A DNA stretch of 64,000 nucleotides from Pseudarthrobacter sp. NamB4 (GTDB lineage Bacteria; Actinomycetota; Actinomycetes; Actinomycetales; Micrococcaceae). The notes beneath the pieces were generated by a model. The model had not been told where the DNA came from. It searched no databases and saw only the letters and a list, made by a program, of their open reading frames with translations. Below, one piece after another: positions 57,134-64,000 of this stretch. The DNA lies in assembly GCF_005796185.1 (NCBI RefSeq), contig NZ_VAHM01000001.1, positions 1 to 64,000 of the forward strand, read 5' to 3'. How positions within the stretch are numbered: the first letter of the stretch is position 1; the number at the start of each line of letters is the position of its first letter. The position numbers and the translations under genes were made by a program.

Positions 57134-58129
57134 CTACAGCCAGCCCTTCTTTTTGAAGATCCCGTACATTATTGCCGCTGTGGCAATCATCAGGCCGATC
57201 GCCATGGGGTAGCCCAGCTGCCAGTGGAGCTCGGGCATATGGTCAAAATTCATCCCGTACACGCCCGCCACGAAGGACGGGGCGAAGAAAATGGCCGCCC
57301 ATGATGAAATCTTCTTCACCTGCTCGTTCTGTTCGGCACTGGCTTCGTTCTGCCGGTTCGCGGTCAGGGTGCCGTCCAGGGTCAGGGCGTTCTGCAGGAG
57401 GTCCCGGAAGGAATCCGCCCGGGAGATCACCCGCTCCACGTGGTCCTCAACGTCGCGGAGGCTGTGCCGCAGGTCGGCCTCCACCCCGTATTTCTCGAAG
57501 CCCCGCTTCAGCTGGTGCATCATGTCAGGCAGGGGATGGATGGCACGCTGGAACTGGATGACCTCACGGGCCAGTTCGTAGATCCGACGGGACACCGTGG
57601 TGTCACCGCTGAAGAGCTGGTCCTCGATCTCGTCGATATCATTTTCAAGCCCTGCCACCACCGGGGCATAGTCGTCCACCACGCGGTCCAACAGGGCGTA
57701 CAGAACAGCTTCCGGCCCATGGCGGAGGAGGTCGGGCCGTGCTTCCAGGCGCCGGCGTACCCGTGCCACTCCGGCCATTTCGGCGTGGCGCACCGTGACC
57801 ACATAGTTCTTGCCGGTGAAGACGTGGAGCTCACCAAATTCCACGCTCTCAGAGTCATCGAGGTACCGGGCGGGCCGAAGGACGGTAAACAGGCTATCTT
57901 CGTAGCGCTCCAGCTTGGGGCGCTGGTGGGCCGAGATGGCATCTTCCACGGCGAGTTCGTGCAGGCCGAATTCGCTGGCCACCGCAGCCATCTCCTCGGC
58001 AGTAGGCCGATACAGGCCGATCCAGGCCATCCCTCCATGGTGCGCCAGCGTCTCGAAGGTCTGCTCCAGGCTCTCCGGCTCAACGTGGCGTACACCGTTC
58101 ACGTAGACGGCGTTGTCGATGATGGTCAT
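57134..58129 (-). CDS. corA: CorA-family magnesium/cobalt transporter
   Basis: A pentameric divalent-cation channel, 331 aa. The long cytoplasmic domain is mostly helical, and the two C-terminal helices are joined by the pore signature VYGMNFDHMPEL (GMN). The last residues IFKKKGWL form the usual basic end. No clear ribosome binding site precedes the ATG. A ZapE-like gene follows directly. Confidence 0.94.
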   Translation of the reverse strand: MTIIDNAVYVNGVRHVEPESLEQTFETLAHHGGMAWIGLYRPTAEEMAAVASEFGLHELAVEDAISAHQRPKLERYEDSLFTVLRPARYLDDSESVEFGELHVFTGKNYVVTVRHAEMAGVARVRRRLEARPDLLRHGPEAVLYALLDRVVDDYAPVVAGLENDIDEIEDQLFSGDTTVSRRIYELAREVIQFQRAIHPLPDMMHQLKRGFEKYGVEADLRHSLRDVEDHVERVISRADSFRDLLQNALTLDGTLTANRQNEASAEQNEQVKKISSWAAIFFAPSFVAGVYGMNFDHMPELHWQLGYPMAIGLMIATAAIMYGIFKKKGWL

Positions 58130-58178
58130 GGGCAGGCCAGCCCCTTCACAGGGGCTGCTGCAGTCAGGATCGGCGGCA

Positions 58179-58604
58179 TCAGGACATCGCTCCGATGATT
58201 ACGCCGGAAACCGTCATGGCCACCAGGTCGTGCCCGGAATCGATCAGCGTCACCGCAGCGGGACGGCCGGCAAAGCCGTTGTGGATCACGTGGCCGCCTG
58301 CCCGGAACACCAGCCCCAGCACCAGGGCGAACGAACCGCCCGCCAGAGCGCTGCCCAGGCCGAGCCTGGCGATCAGGACGGCCAGCAGGATGGCGGTCAG
58401 TGCCGCAGCCGCCATCATGGGCAGCCAGAGGCCCGCGCCGCCGCTGATGTTCTTGAGGTCTTCTTCCGTCTTGCCGATGGCAGCCATCCACCGGTTTCCC
58501 AGCACTGGCGGCATGTACCAGACAAAGCCGATGGCCAGGCTGGCGACGAAGGCCAGCAGCACGCCGGGCCAGTTGATTTGCGAAACGTATGAGAGCCAAT
58601 CCAT
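58179..58604 (-). CDS. DUF1761-family membrane protein
   Basis: A small membrane protein of 141 aa with about four helices. It begins WPGVLLAFVASLAIGFVWYM, then GNRWMAAIGKTEEDL, as DUF1761 proteins do. Its function is unknown. TAGGAT lies 6 nt before the ATG on the minus strand, suggesting a leaderless mRNA. Confidence 0.83.
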   Translation of the reverse strand: MDWLSYVSQINWPGVLLAFVASLAIGFVWYMPPVLGNRWMAAIGKTEEDLKNISGGAGLWLPMMAAAALTAILLAVLIARLGLGSALAGGSFALVLGLVFRAGGHVIHNGFAGRPAAVTLIDSGHDLVAMTVSGVIIGAMS

Positions 58605-58610
58605 TCAGAA

Positions 58611-58616
58611 ATCCTA
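58611..58616 (-). promoter_or_regulatory. -10 box (TAGGAT) for the DUF1761 gene
   Basis: On the minus strand TAGGAT ends 6 nt before the ATG at 58604. Confidence 0.5.
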
Positions 58617-58634
58617 GCCGCCCAGGCAGGAACG

Positions 58635-59114
58635 TCAGGCCTGCGAAGCCTTGGCGAGGCCGCTGATCAAGGGCTCGGTGCGGTACGGGATGTGAGTGTG
58701 CAGGGCGAGAACAGTTTCCGTCCGGATCACACCTTTGATCCTCAGGACCTGCCGCAGCGAGGCCTGGAGGTTGTGGGTGTCCGTCGCCACCACCCGGCAC
58801 CAGACATCCCCTCGCCCGGAAATCTCGTGGACTTCCAGGACCTGGGGGATGAGCCGCAGGGCGGCCACCACGCCGTCCAGTTCCCGGTGCGAGACCTCTA
58901 TGGTCACGAAGGCCACCACATCATAGCCCACCGCTTCAAGATCCACTTCGCGGCCGCCTGGACGCAGCACTCCTGCGCGCAGGAGGCGCCGGATCCGGGC
59001 CTGTGCGGTATTCCGGGCGACGCCGAGCGATTCGCTGAGTTCGCCGACCTGGATGCGGGGATCCCTGATCAACGCCAGCAGGATATTGAGGTCCGTGGTA
59101 TCCAGACTGCCCAT
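58635..59114 (-). CDS. Lrp/AsnC-family transcriptional regulator (1)
   Basis: A 159-residue feast/famine regulator. The helix-turn-helix is in QVGELSESLGVARNTAQARI near the N-terminus, and the ligand-sensing RAM domain has VDLEAVGYDVVAFVTIEVS and GDVWCRVVATDTHNLQASL. The frame extends upstream, but the ATG at 59114 gives the normal family length and has GGGAG about 8 nt upstream. It diverges from an MFS permease gene, which it probably controls. Confidence 0.87.
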   Translation of the reverse strand: MGSLDTTDLNILLALIRDPRIQVGELSESLGVARNTAQARIRRLLRAGVLRPGGREVDLEAVGYDVVAFVTIEVSHRELDGVVAALRLIPQVLEVHEISGRGDVWCRVVATDTHNLQASLRQVLRIKGVIRTETVLALHTHIPYRTEPLISGLAKASQA

Positions 59115-59284
59115 ATAGTCACTCCCGGTCTTAAAAAGCGGCGTCTTTTGATGATCCTGCGCAATTCTTGCACGCATTTCCGCGCAATAGGACAGCGGTC
59201 AAGCATTCTGGTGCCATCGGATTTCCACTCCGCGCCGGGCTCCCACAAGGACCACCCGCCGCGGTAGAACCAAAGGCGGCAAGA

Positions 59285-60541
59285 GTGACGGTTTTCAGCG
59301 AACTCCGGATGTGCCCTGCCCCGGCTGCAGGTCGGGCCGGCTGGGACGCATCCACCACTGCCCGGCTCGTGTTGGCAGGCGCGGTCATTTTCGTGCTGCT
59401 GGTCGGTGCCAACCTGGCAACGCCGCTGTACCCCCTGTTGCAGGCAGAGCTTGGCCTGTCCTCCCTTGGCGTGACTACAGCCTTCGCCAGCTACGTACTG
59501 TCACTGGTGGCCACGCTCATGCTTGCCGGGCACTGGTCGGACCATATCGGCCGCAGGGCGGCTCTTATCCTCGCTGTGGTGACCGGGCTGGGAGGCGGGT
59601 GGCTCTTTGCCGGTGCGCAGACACTCGCTGCATTATGCGTCGGGCGGGCATTGCAGGGGGCGGCCGTTGCCCTTGCAACAGGTGCCAGCGCCGCTGCCTT
59701 GCGCGAGCTCCTGCCGTCCCGCCCGGAGTGGGCGTCCCGGTTCACACTGCTGGCATCATCCGGGGGAGTTGCAGCCGGGCCGGCGATTGGCGGCCTGCTC
59801 TCGCTTCTCCCCGGCCCCACCACGGCACCGTACTACATCCATTCACTGGTCCTGGCCGCCCTCCTGGTACCGCTGTACCTGCTGCGTGCACGCCCGGCGA
59901 TCAACCCACCTGCACCCTCCAGGCCGCTGCAGGCCCTGGCGCCGCGCCGTCCTTCCGTCTCACGCGAGGCGAGGGGCGCCTTCTGGCTCGCTGCCGCCGT
60001 CGGCTTCCTCAGCTTTGCCGTCTTTGGCTTCTGCCTTTCCCTGGCTCCCGGGTACTTCGCGCAGGTCCTGGATACGGAGTCCCGCCCGCTGGTGGGGCTG
60101 CTCGCCGGGCTTACCCTGGGCTCGTCCGCCTTGAGCCAGCTGCTGACCCTCCGGAGCCGCCGCTACGTGGTTCCCGCCGGACTGGGGGTGCTGGGAGTGT
60201 CCGTCCTGCTTTTGGGGGCAGCCGGGCAGTGGCAGAGCCCGGTGCTGCTGGTGGCGGCCGCCGTTGCCGCCGGCCTGGGGCAGGGCATTGCCTTCCGCAC
60301 TGTCTTCAATGAGGTGGCCGCGAGGGTTGAAGCGGCCCGGCACGCCCAGATCGTCAGCACCGTCTACGTCATCACGTACCTCGGCAGCGCCGTGCCGGTC
60401 CTCGGCCTCGGCTGGGCGGCAGGCACCTTCGGCCTGGCCGCTTCGGTCACCGGTTTTGCGGTGCTGTGCGGCAGCGCGGCGCTGGTCCTCGCAGCCCTGA
60501 CACTGGTGCACGCTCCCAGGGGGCGCCGCGACGCGGCGTAG
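59285..60541 (+). CDS. MFS permease (1)
   Basis: A 12-helix major facilitator transporter of about 418 aa. LVLAGAVIFVLLVGANLATP is the first helix, GHWSDHIGRRAALILAVV is the MFS motif A, and later helices follow the usual pattern. The start is uncertain: GTG at 59285 has a weak AAAGG upstream, and an ATG at 59309 is possible. A divergent Lrp regulator gene lies 170 nt away. The substrate is unknown; drugs or amino acids are plausible. Confidence 0.85.
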   Translation: MTVFSELRMCPAPAAGRAGWDASTTARLVLAGAVIFVLLVGANLATPLYPLLQAELGLSSLGVTTAFASYVLSLVATLMLAGHWSDHIGRRAALILAVVTGLGGGWLFAGAQTLAALCVGRALQGAAVALATGASAAALRELLPSRPEWASRFTLLASSGGVAAGPAIGGLLSLLPGPTTAPYYIHSLVLAALLVPLYLLRARPAINPPAPSRPLQALAPRRPSVSREARGAFWLAAAVGFLSFAVFGFCLSLAPGYFAQVLDTESRPLVGLLAGLTLGSSALSQLLTLRSRRYVVPAGLGVLGVSVLLLGAAGQWQSPVLLVAAAVAAGLGQGIAFRTVFNEVAARVEAARHAQIVSTVYVITYLGSAVPVLGLGWAAGTFGLAASVTGFAVLCGSAALVLAALTLVHAPRGRRDAA

Positions 60542-60556
60542 CCCCCGCCGGGAGTA

Positions 60557-61060
60557 TTAATCCGGCAACGGGCCGTGGTTGCCCTGGATGTGCTCGAACA
60601 CGAGTGTGGTTTCGGTATGACCCACCACAGGGTCCGTTGCCAGGTTGTCCAGCACCCAGTCGCGCAGGTCCTCCGTGGTGGCGACGGCGATATGCAGCAA
60701 ATAGTCCACCGAGCCCGAGGTGTGGAACGTCGACAGCACTGCGGGCAGGTGCGGTACCCGGGACGTGAAACGGTCGATCTGGTCGCGGTCGTGCGCGCGC
60801 AGGCGCACGGCTACCAGTGCCTGAACCGACCGGCCGATCGCGGAGAGGTTGAGCTTTGCCTCGTAACCCTTCACGATTCCCCGTTCGGACAGTGCGCGGG
60901 TCCGCATCAGGGCGGTGGACGGGGCAATTCCCACCAGTTCAGCGAGCTGCTTGTTGGAGATCCTTGCATCAGCTACCAGGGCTTCCAGCAGCCGCTCGTC
61001 GATCGCATCAAGTGGTTCCAGGTGCGCTCCCGGCCTGGCATTCCTGGCATTCGTGCTCAC
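60557..61060 (-). CDS. Lrp/AsnC-family transcriptional regulator (2)
   Basis: A 167-residue regulator with helix-turn-helix SNKQLAELVGIAPSTALMRT and a RAM domain (AIGRSVQALVAVRLRAHDRD, HTSGSVDYLLHIAVATTED). The GTG start has GAGGAG 5 nt upstream. It converges on MFS permease 1 with a 15-nt gap and lies 150 nt downstream of MFS permease 2, with no gene in that gap. Confidence 0.88.
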   Translation of the reverse strand: MSTNARNARPGAHLEPLDAIDERLLEALVADARISNKQLAELVGIAPSTALMRTRALSERGIVKGYEAKLNLSAIGRSVQALVAVRLRAHDRDQIDRFTSRVPHLPAVLSTFHTSGSVDYLLHIAVATTEDLRDWVLDNLATDPVVGHTETTLVFEHIQGNHGPLPD

Positions 61061-61210
61061 TGCAGCTCCTCAACTAATCATGGGTTTTCATCCTAGCCCC
61101 GCCCCGCGTGGCTTCCACGCCCGGAAATGCAGTTCCGTCGAAGATCTGCCGTGCTGCTTCTGCAGCTAGGACAGTTAATTCGCGGTCAGCCCTTTCGCGC
61201 GCCTGGCAGC

Positions 61211-62452
61211 TTATGGGCCGGCGTGTTCCTTTCGGGGATGGACGACGGCGACAGCTGCGGCGGTGAGGCAGGCAAGGACCATGACTGCCGCGGCCAGCGC
61301 GTTCCAGCCGAGTGACTGGAATGCCAGGCCGCCGGCCCAGCCGATGATGCTGGAGCCCAGGTAGTAGGCCAGATTGTAGAGGGAGGCGGCCTGGGCGCGG
61401 CCGGTGCTTGCCAAAGCACCCGTCCAGCCGGCCCCGATGCTGTGCGCGGCGAAGAAGCCGCCGGTGAAGAGGGCGAGCCCGGCCAGTATGAGGGCGAGCG
61501 ACTGCGTCAGGGTGAGGGCCAGGCCCGCCGTCGAGACGGCCAGCCCGGCGAGCAGGATGCTGCGCCGGCCAAAGCGCAGGGTGAGCCCTGCGGACCAGCG
61601 CGAGGTGACAGTACCGGACAGGTACGCCAGGAAGATCAGGCTGATCAGCGTCCCCGGAAGGATAAACGGTTCAGCGGACAGCCGGAACCCCAGATAGTTG
61701 TAGACGGCCACAAATCCGCCCATCATCAGGAAGGCATGGCCGTAAAGGACCAGCAGCCGGACGTTCTGCAGGTGGCCGCCGAGGGTTCGGAAGGCACCCC
61801 GCAGGCCGGCTGCCGGGGCGGCAACGAAGCCCCGTGCCCGCGGCACAAGGAGCAGGAAGGCGACGGCGGCCACGGTGGCAAGGAGGGAGACAGCCAGTGC
61901 GGCCGCACGCCAGCCCCAGAGCTCCCCCGCCGGCCCGGCCACCAACCGCCCGGCAAGGCCTCCGAGCGTCGTTCCTCCAACGTAGCTTCCCGCAGCCAGG
62001 GCAGCATGGGCCTTGGTGACCTCCTCGTTCAGGTAGGCAATGGCGATGGCCGGAATGCCGCCCAGCGCCATGCCCTCGAGCAGCCGAAGGGCAAGGAGCA
62101 TGCCGAAGCTGGTGGACAGCGGAACCAGCAGGCCCAGGAGTGTTGCCACGGATATGCCCCAGGCCATCGCCCTGACCCTCCCTATCCGGTCCGCCAGGAA
62201 GGACCAGGGGATAACGGTCGCCGCCAGGCCCACGGTGGCCAGGGAAATCGTGAGGGCCGCCTCGGCCGCAGTGACGTGCAGGTCCGAGGCCAGCATCGGC
62301 AGTACTGCCTGCGTGGAGTACAGCTGGGCAAAGGTTGCGACGCCGGCAAAGGAAAGTGCCGCGAGGACCCTGGCATACGCCGTGGAACCCCTGGCATGGC
62401 CGTCCCAGCCCGGGGACTGGCCCACACCGGCGGGACTGGCGTTGTGCTGCAT
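61211..62452 (-). CDS. MFS permease (2, YnfM-like)
   Basis: A 12-helix major facilitator protein, 413 aa. It begins (after a short polar stretch) with RVLAALSFAGVATFAQLYST, then PWSFLADRIGRVRAMAWG (motif A) and GIPAIAIAYLNEEVTKAHAA, as in YnfM-type permeases. An upstream extension of the frame is possible, but TACGCT lies 6 nt before the ATG at 62452 on the minus strand. A broken LysR gene diverges from it; such pairs usually encode the permease and its regulator. Confidence 0.86.
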   Translation of the reverse strand: MQHNASPAGVGQSPGWDGHARGSTAYARVLAALSFAGVATFAQLYSTQAVLPMLASDLHVTAAEAALTISLATVGLAATVIPWSFLADRIGRVRAMAWGISVATLLGLLVPLSTSFGMLLALRLLEGMALGGIPAIAIAYLNEEVTKAHAALAAGSYVGGTTLGGLAGRLVAGPAGELWGWRAAALAVSLLATVAAVAFLLLVPRARGFVAAPAAGLRGAFRTLGGHLQNVRLLVLYGHAFLMMGGFVAVYNYLGFRLSAEPFILPGTLISLIFLAYLSGTVTSRWSAGLTLRFGRRSILLAGLAVSTAGLALTLTQSLALILAGLALFTGGFFAAHSIGAGWTGALASTGRAQAASLYNLAYYLGSSIIGWAGGLAFQSLGWNALAAAVMVLACLTAAAVAVVHPRKEHAGP

Positions 62453-62458
62453 CCGGCA

Positions 62459-62464
62459 AGCGTA
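62459..62464 (-). promoter_or_regulatory. -10 box (TACGCT) for leaderless MFS permease 2
   Basis: On the minus strand TACGCT ends 6 nt before the ATG at 62452. Confidence 0.5.
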
Positions 62465-62589
62465 GCTCCCGGCCAATAAATGCTTCCAATGCATGCTTCG
62501 TGCCACACTGATAGCAAATCCGGATGATTCTCCTGAGTTGTTGATGCTATCCGGGCCGTGCCGCGGGAAAGATCGAAAGGGGGAGGTCC

Positions 62590-63377
62590 ATGGACGGGGA
62601 CCAGAAACAGCTGGTGCAGCTTCTGCCGCTCCTCCCGGTGCTTGCCGAGCTGGGACGGACTGAGCACGTCACGGAAACCGCGGGCTCCTCGGAGTACCCC
62701 AGTCCACGGTGAGCCGCGCCCTGGCGCGTGCCAGCGCCGTCGTCGGTACGGAGCTCCTGGTCAGGGACGGCAGGGGAGTGCGCCTCACGCCGGCGGCCCG
62801 GACCCTCCTGCCATACGTTGAGCAGGCCCTGGCGGAGTTCCAGGCCGGGCTGGACCTGGTGCGCAACGAGTCCGCGGTGGTCCGGGGCAAAAATCTCGGT
62901 GTCCTTCCAGCACACCTTCGGCGAGGCAACCCTGCCGCTGCTGATCAGTGCCTTCCGCGGCCGGCACCCGGGCGCCAGCTCGCCGACATCAGGACCGAGC
63001 CCTTCGTGGCGCTCGGTCCAGGGTATGGGCTGAGGTCCCTGACCGATGCGCTGTTCCGGGAAGCAGGCTACCGGCCCCGGATCGCCTTCGAAAGCCAGGA
63101 TTCGCACACCGTCCGAGGCCTTGTCTCCGCGGGCCTGGGCGTCAGTGTCCTGCCCCCTGGCGGAAACGCCCCGGGCCGGACTGCCGGCCCCGAAACCGGG
63201 GACCTGGGACTGGTTGAAATTCCCCTTGACTCGCCCCTGGCCTTCCGCGAGGTGGGCTTGTCCTGGCGCCGCCGCAAGCCCGGCTCGGAACCGGTGCCCG
63301 TCCGGCTGTTCCGGGAGATGGTAGTGACGGAAGGACCGGAGCTCCTCGCCGGGCTGGTCAGGCAGCGGTCCCTGTAA
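62590..63377 (+). pseudogene. Decayed LysR-type regulator gene
   Basis: A LysR regulator broken at three places. From the ATG at 62590 (SD GGGGGAGG) the frame runs MDGDQKQLVQLLPLLPVLAE and meets a TGA at 62710. Loss of one base near 62682-62687 moves the sense to the frame with SRALARASAVVGTELLVRD. An extra A in the run 62889-62893 moves it again to KISVSFQHTFGEATLPLL. At about 62971-62985 it jumps, with loss of some 60-70 residues of the sensor domain, to LADIRTEPFVALGPGYGLRS and on to the TAA at 63377. It diverges from MFS permease 2, which it would have controlled. A GTG at 62709 could give only a defective fragment. Confidence 0.85.
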
Positions 63378-63408
63378 GCGGAAGACGCCTTGCGCCAGCC
63401 GGCACCAT

Positions 63409-63414
63409 TACCCT
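63409..63414 (+). promoter_or_regulatory. -10 box (TACCCT) for the BadF-type kinase gene
   Basis: TACCCT ends 6 nt before the GTG at 63421. Confidence 0.5.
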
Positions 63415-63420
63415 TGTGAC

Positions 63421-64000
63421 GTGACCAACCCTGAGAATCGCTCATCACGCCCGTCCGCTCTTCAGGCTCCCGCCTCCAGCCCGCCCCGCGGCGTGATCAT
63501 TGGCCTGGACATCGGCGGGACAAAGACCCATGGGGTCCGCTTTGAGGACGGGGTTCCGGTGGCGGACCAGTCGGCGGGCAGTTCAAATGTCCAGAACGTG
63601 ACGCGTGACGAGGCGGCCCGCAATCTCGCCGACCTCTTCGCACGCATCGGCGGCGGCCAGGTTGCCCAGGTCTACGCCGGGTCCGGCGGCATTGACACCG
63701 AGGACGACGCGGCCGCCCTGGCGTCCCTGATCCAGCCGCACGTCCCCGGCGCGCGGGTCACCGTGGTCCATGACTCCCGCCTGCTCCTGGCTGCGGGACA
63801 TGCCAGCAGTGGTGTTGCGGTGATCGCCGGCACCGGTTCGGCGGCCTGGGGCAGGAACGCCGACGGCGGCGAAGCCCGGGCGGGAGGTTGGGGCTACCTT
63901 CTCGGCGACGAGGGAAGCGGCTACTGGCTGGGCCGGGAGGCGGTCCGGCACAGCCTGCGGAGGATGAACCAGGGCCAGCCGGCAGACGAACTCACTACGG
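63421..64000 (+). CDS. BadF/BadG-type ATPase, probable N-acetylglucosamine kinase (5' part)
   Basis: The gene runs off the right end; 193 codons are visible. An ASKHA-fold sugar kinase: about 22 polar residues precede GVIIGLDIGGTKTHGVRF (phosphate-1), then AGSGGIDTEDD, VVHDSRLLLAAGH with a conserved Asp, VIAGTGSAAWGRN (phosphate-2) and WGYLLGDEGSGYWLGREAV, typical of eukaryotic-like GlcNAc kinases and BadF-type proteins. The GTG start is probably leaderless. The substrate is inferred from motif resemblance. Confidence 0.85.
   Translation, partial: MTNPENRSSRPSALQAPASSPPRGVIIGLDIGGTKTHGVRFEDGVPVADQSAGSSNVQNVTRDEAARNLADLFARIGGGQVAQVYAGSGGIDTEDDAAALASLIQPHVPGARVTVVHDSRLLLAAGHASSGVAVIAGTGSAAWGRNADGGEARAGGWGYLLGDEGSGYWLGREAVRHSLRRMNQGQPADELTT

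Overview
The window is high-GC actinobacterial DNA whose gene content and order point to the Micrococcaceae (an Arthrobacter or Pseudarthrobacter relative). Pointers are the mycothiol genes ino1 and mshA, two CIRCE (HrcA) sites, a GroEL with a His-rich tail, guaB/guaB3/guaA, an FmdB / 5-FCL / galU / rimJ / membrane-protein block also known from mycobacteria, and many genes that start 6-7 nt after a TANNNT -10 box, as leaderless mRNAs do. Most of it is ordinary chromosomal core; I see no intact insertion sequence, prophage or CRISPR array.

Layout. 1-2.2 kb: acpS and the NAD(P)HX repair enzyme. 2.2-8.6 kb: treX(glgX)-treY-treZ, overlapping genes that turn glycogen into trehalose. 8.7-11 kb: an aldo/keto reductase and ino1. 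11.0-11.47 kb: an unusual inverted array of 32-bp repeats between the converging ends of ino1 and fhs. 11.5-16 kb, minus strand: fhs, mshA and a family 4 glycosidase; a PfkB sugar kinase diverges from the last. 17.2-21.3 kb: alr-tsaE-tsaB-rimI-tsaD, the t6A tRNA-modification operon behind alanine racemase. 21.4-27.8 kb: a carboxylate-amine ligase, a family 3 glycosidase lipoprotein, a shikimate-dehydrogenase-like protein, a SAM methyltransferase, a frameshifted membrane-protein gene and a DMT permease. 27.8-30 kb: groES-groEL with two CIRCE boxes. 30-36.5 kb: a DHFR-fold reductase, an ATP-dependent DNA ligase and two tandem acyltransferase-3/SGNH membrane proteins. 36.7-47.2 kb: guaB, an ABC exporter, guaB3, glpD, an EIIA protein, a SURF1 protein, a DUF3817 protein and guaA. 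47.4-51.7 kb: a 1461-residue SF1-helicase/nuclease-like protein with damaged ATPase motifs. 51.8-56.5 kb: a SAF-domain protein, an FmdB zinc-ribbon protein under its own CIRCE box, 5-FCL, galU, rimJ, a GLPR/SepX-like membrane protein and tRNA-Ala(CGC). 56.6-64 kb: a ZapE-C-domain-like protein, corA, a DUF1761 protein, two Lrp regulators, two MFS permeases, a decayed LysR gene and the start of a BadF-type kinase cut by the window end.

The most notable points are the repeat array, the helicase-like protein with a Gln in place of the Walker A Lys, the CIRCE box before the FmdB gene, the loss of moeA/glp from the galU-rimJ-GLPR block, the stand-alone ZapE-like domain, and two genes broken by single-base lesions. 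Function assignments rest on recognised motifs and remembered family features; no database search was possible.
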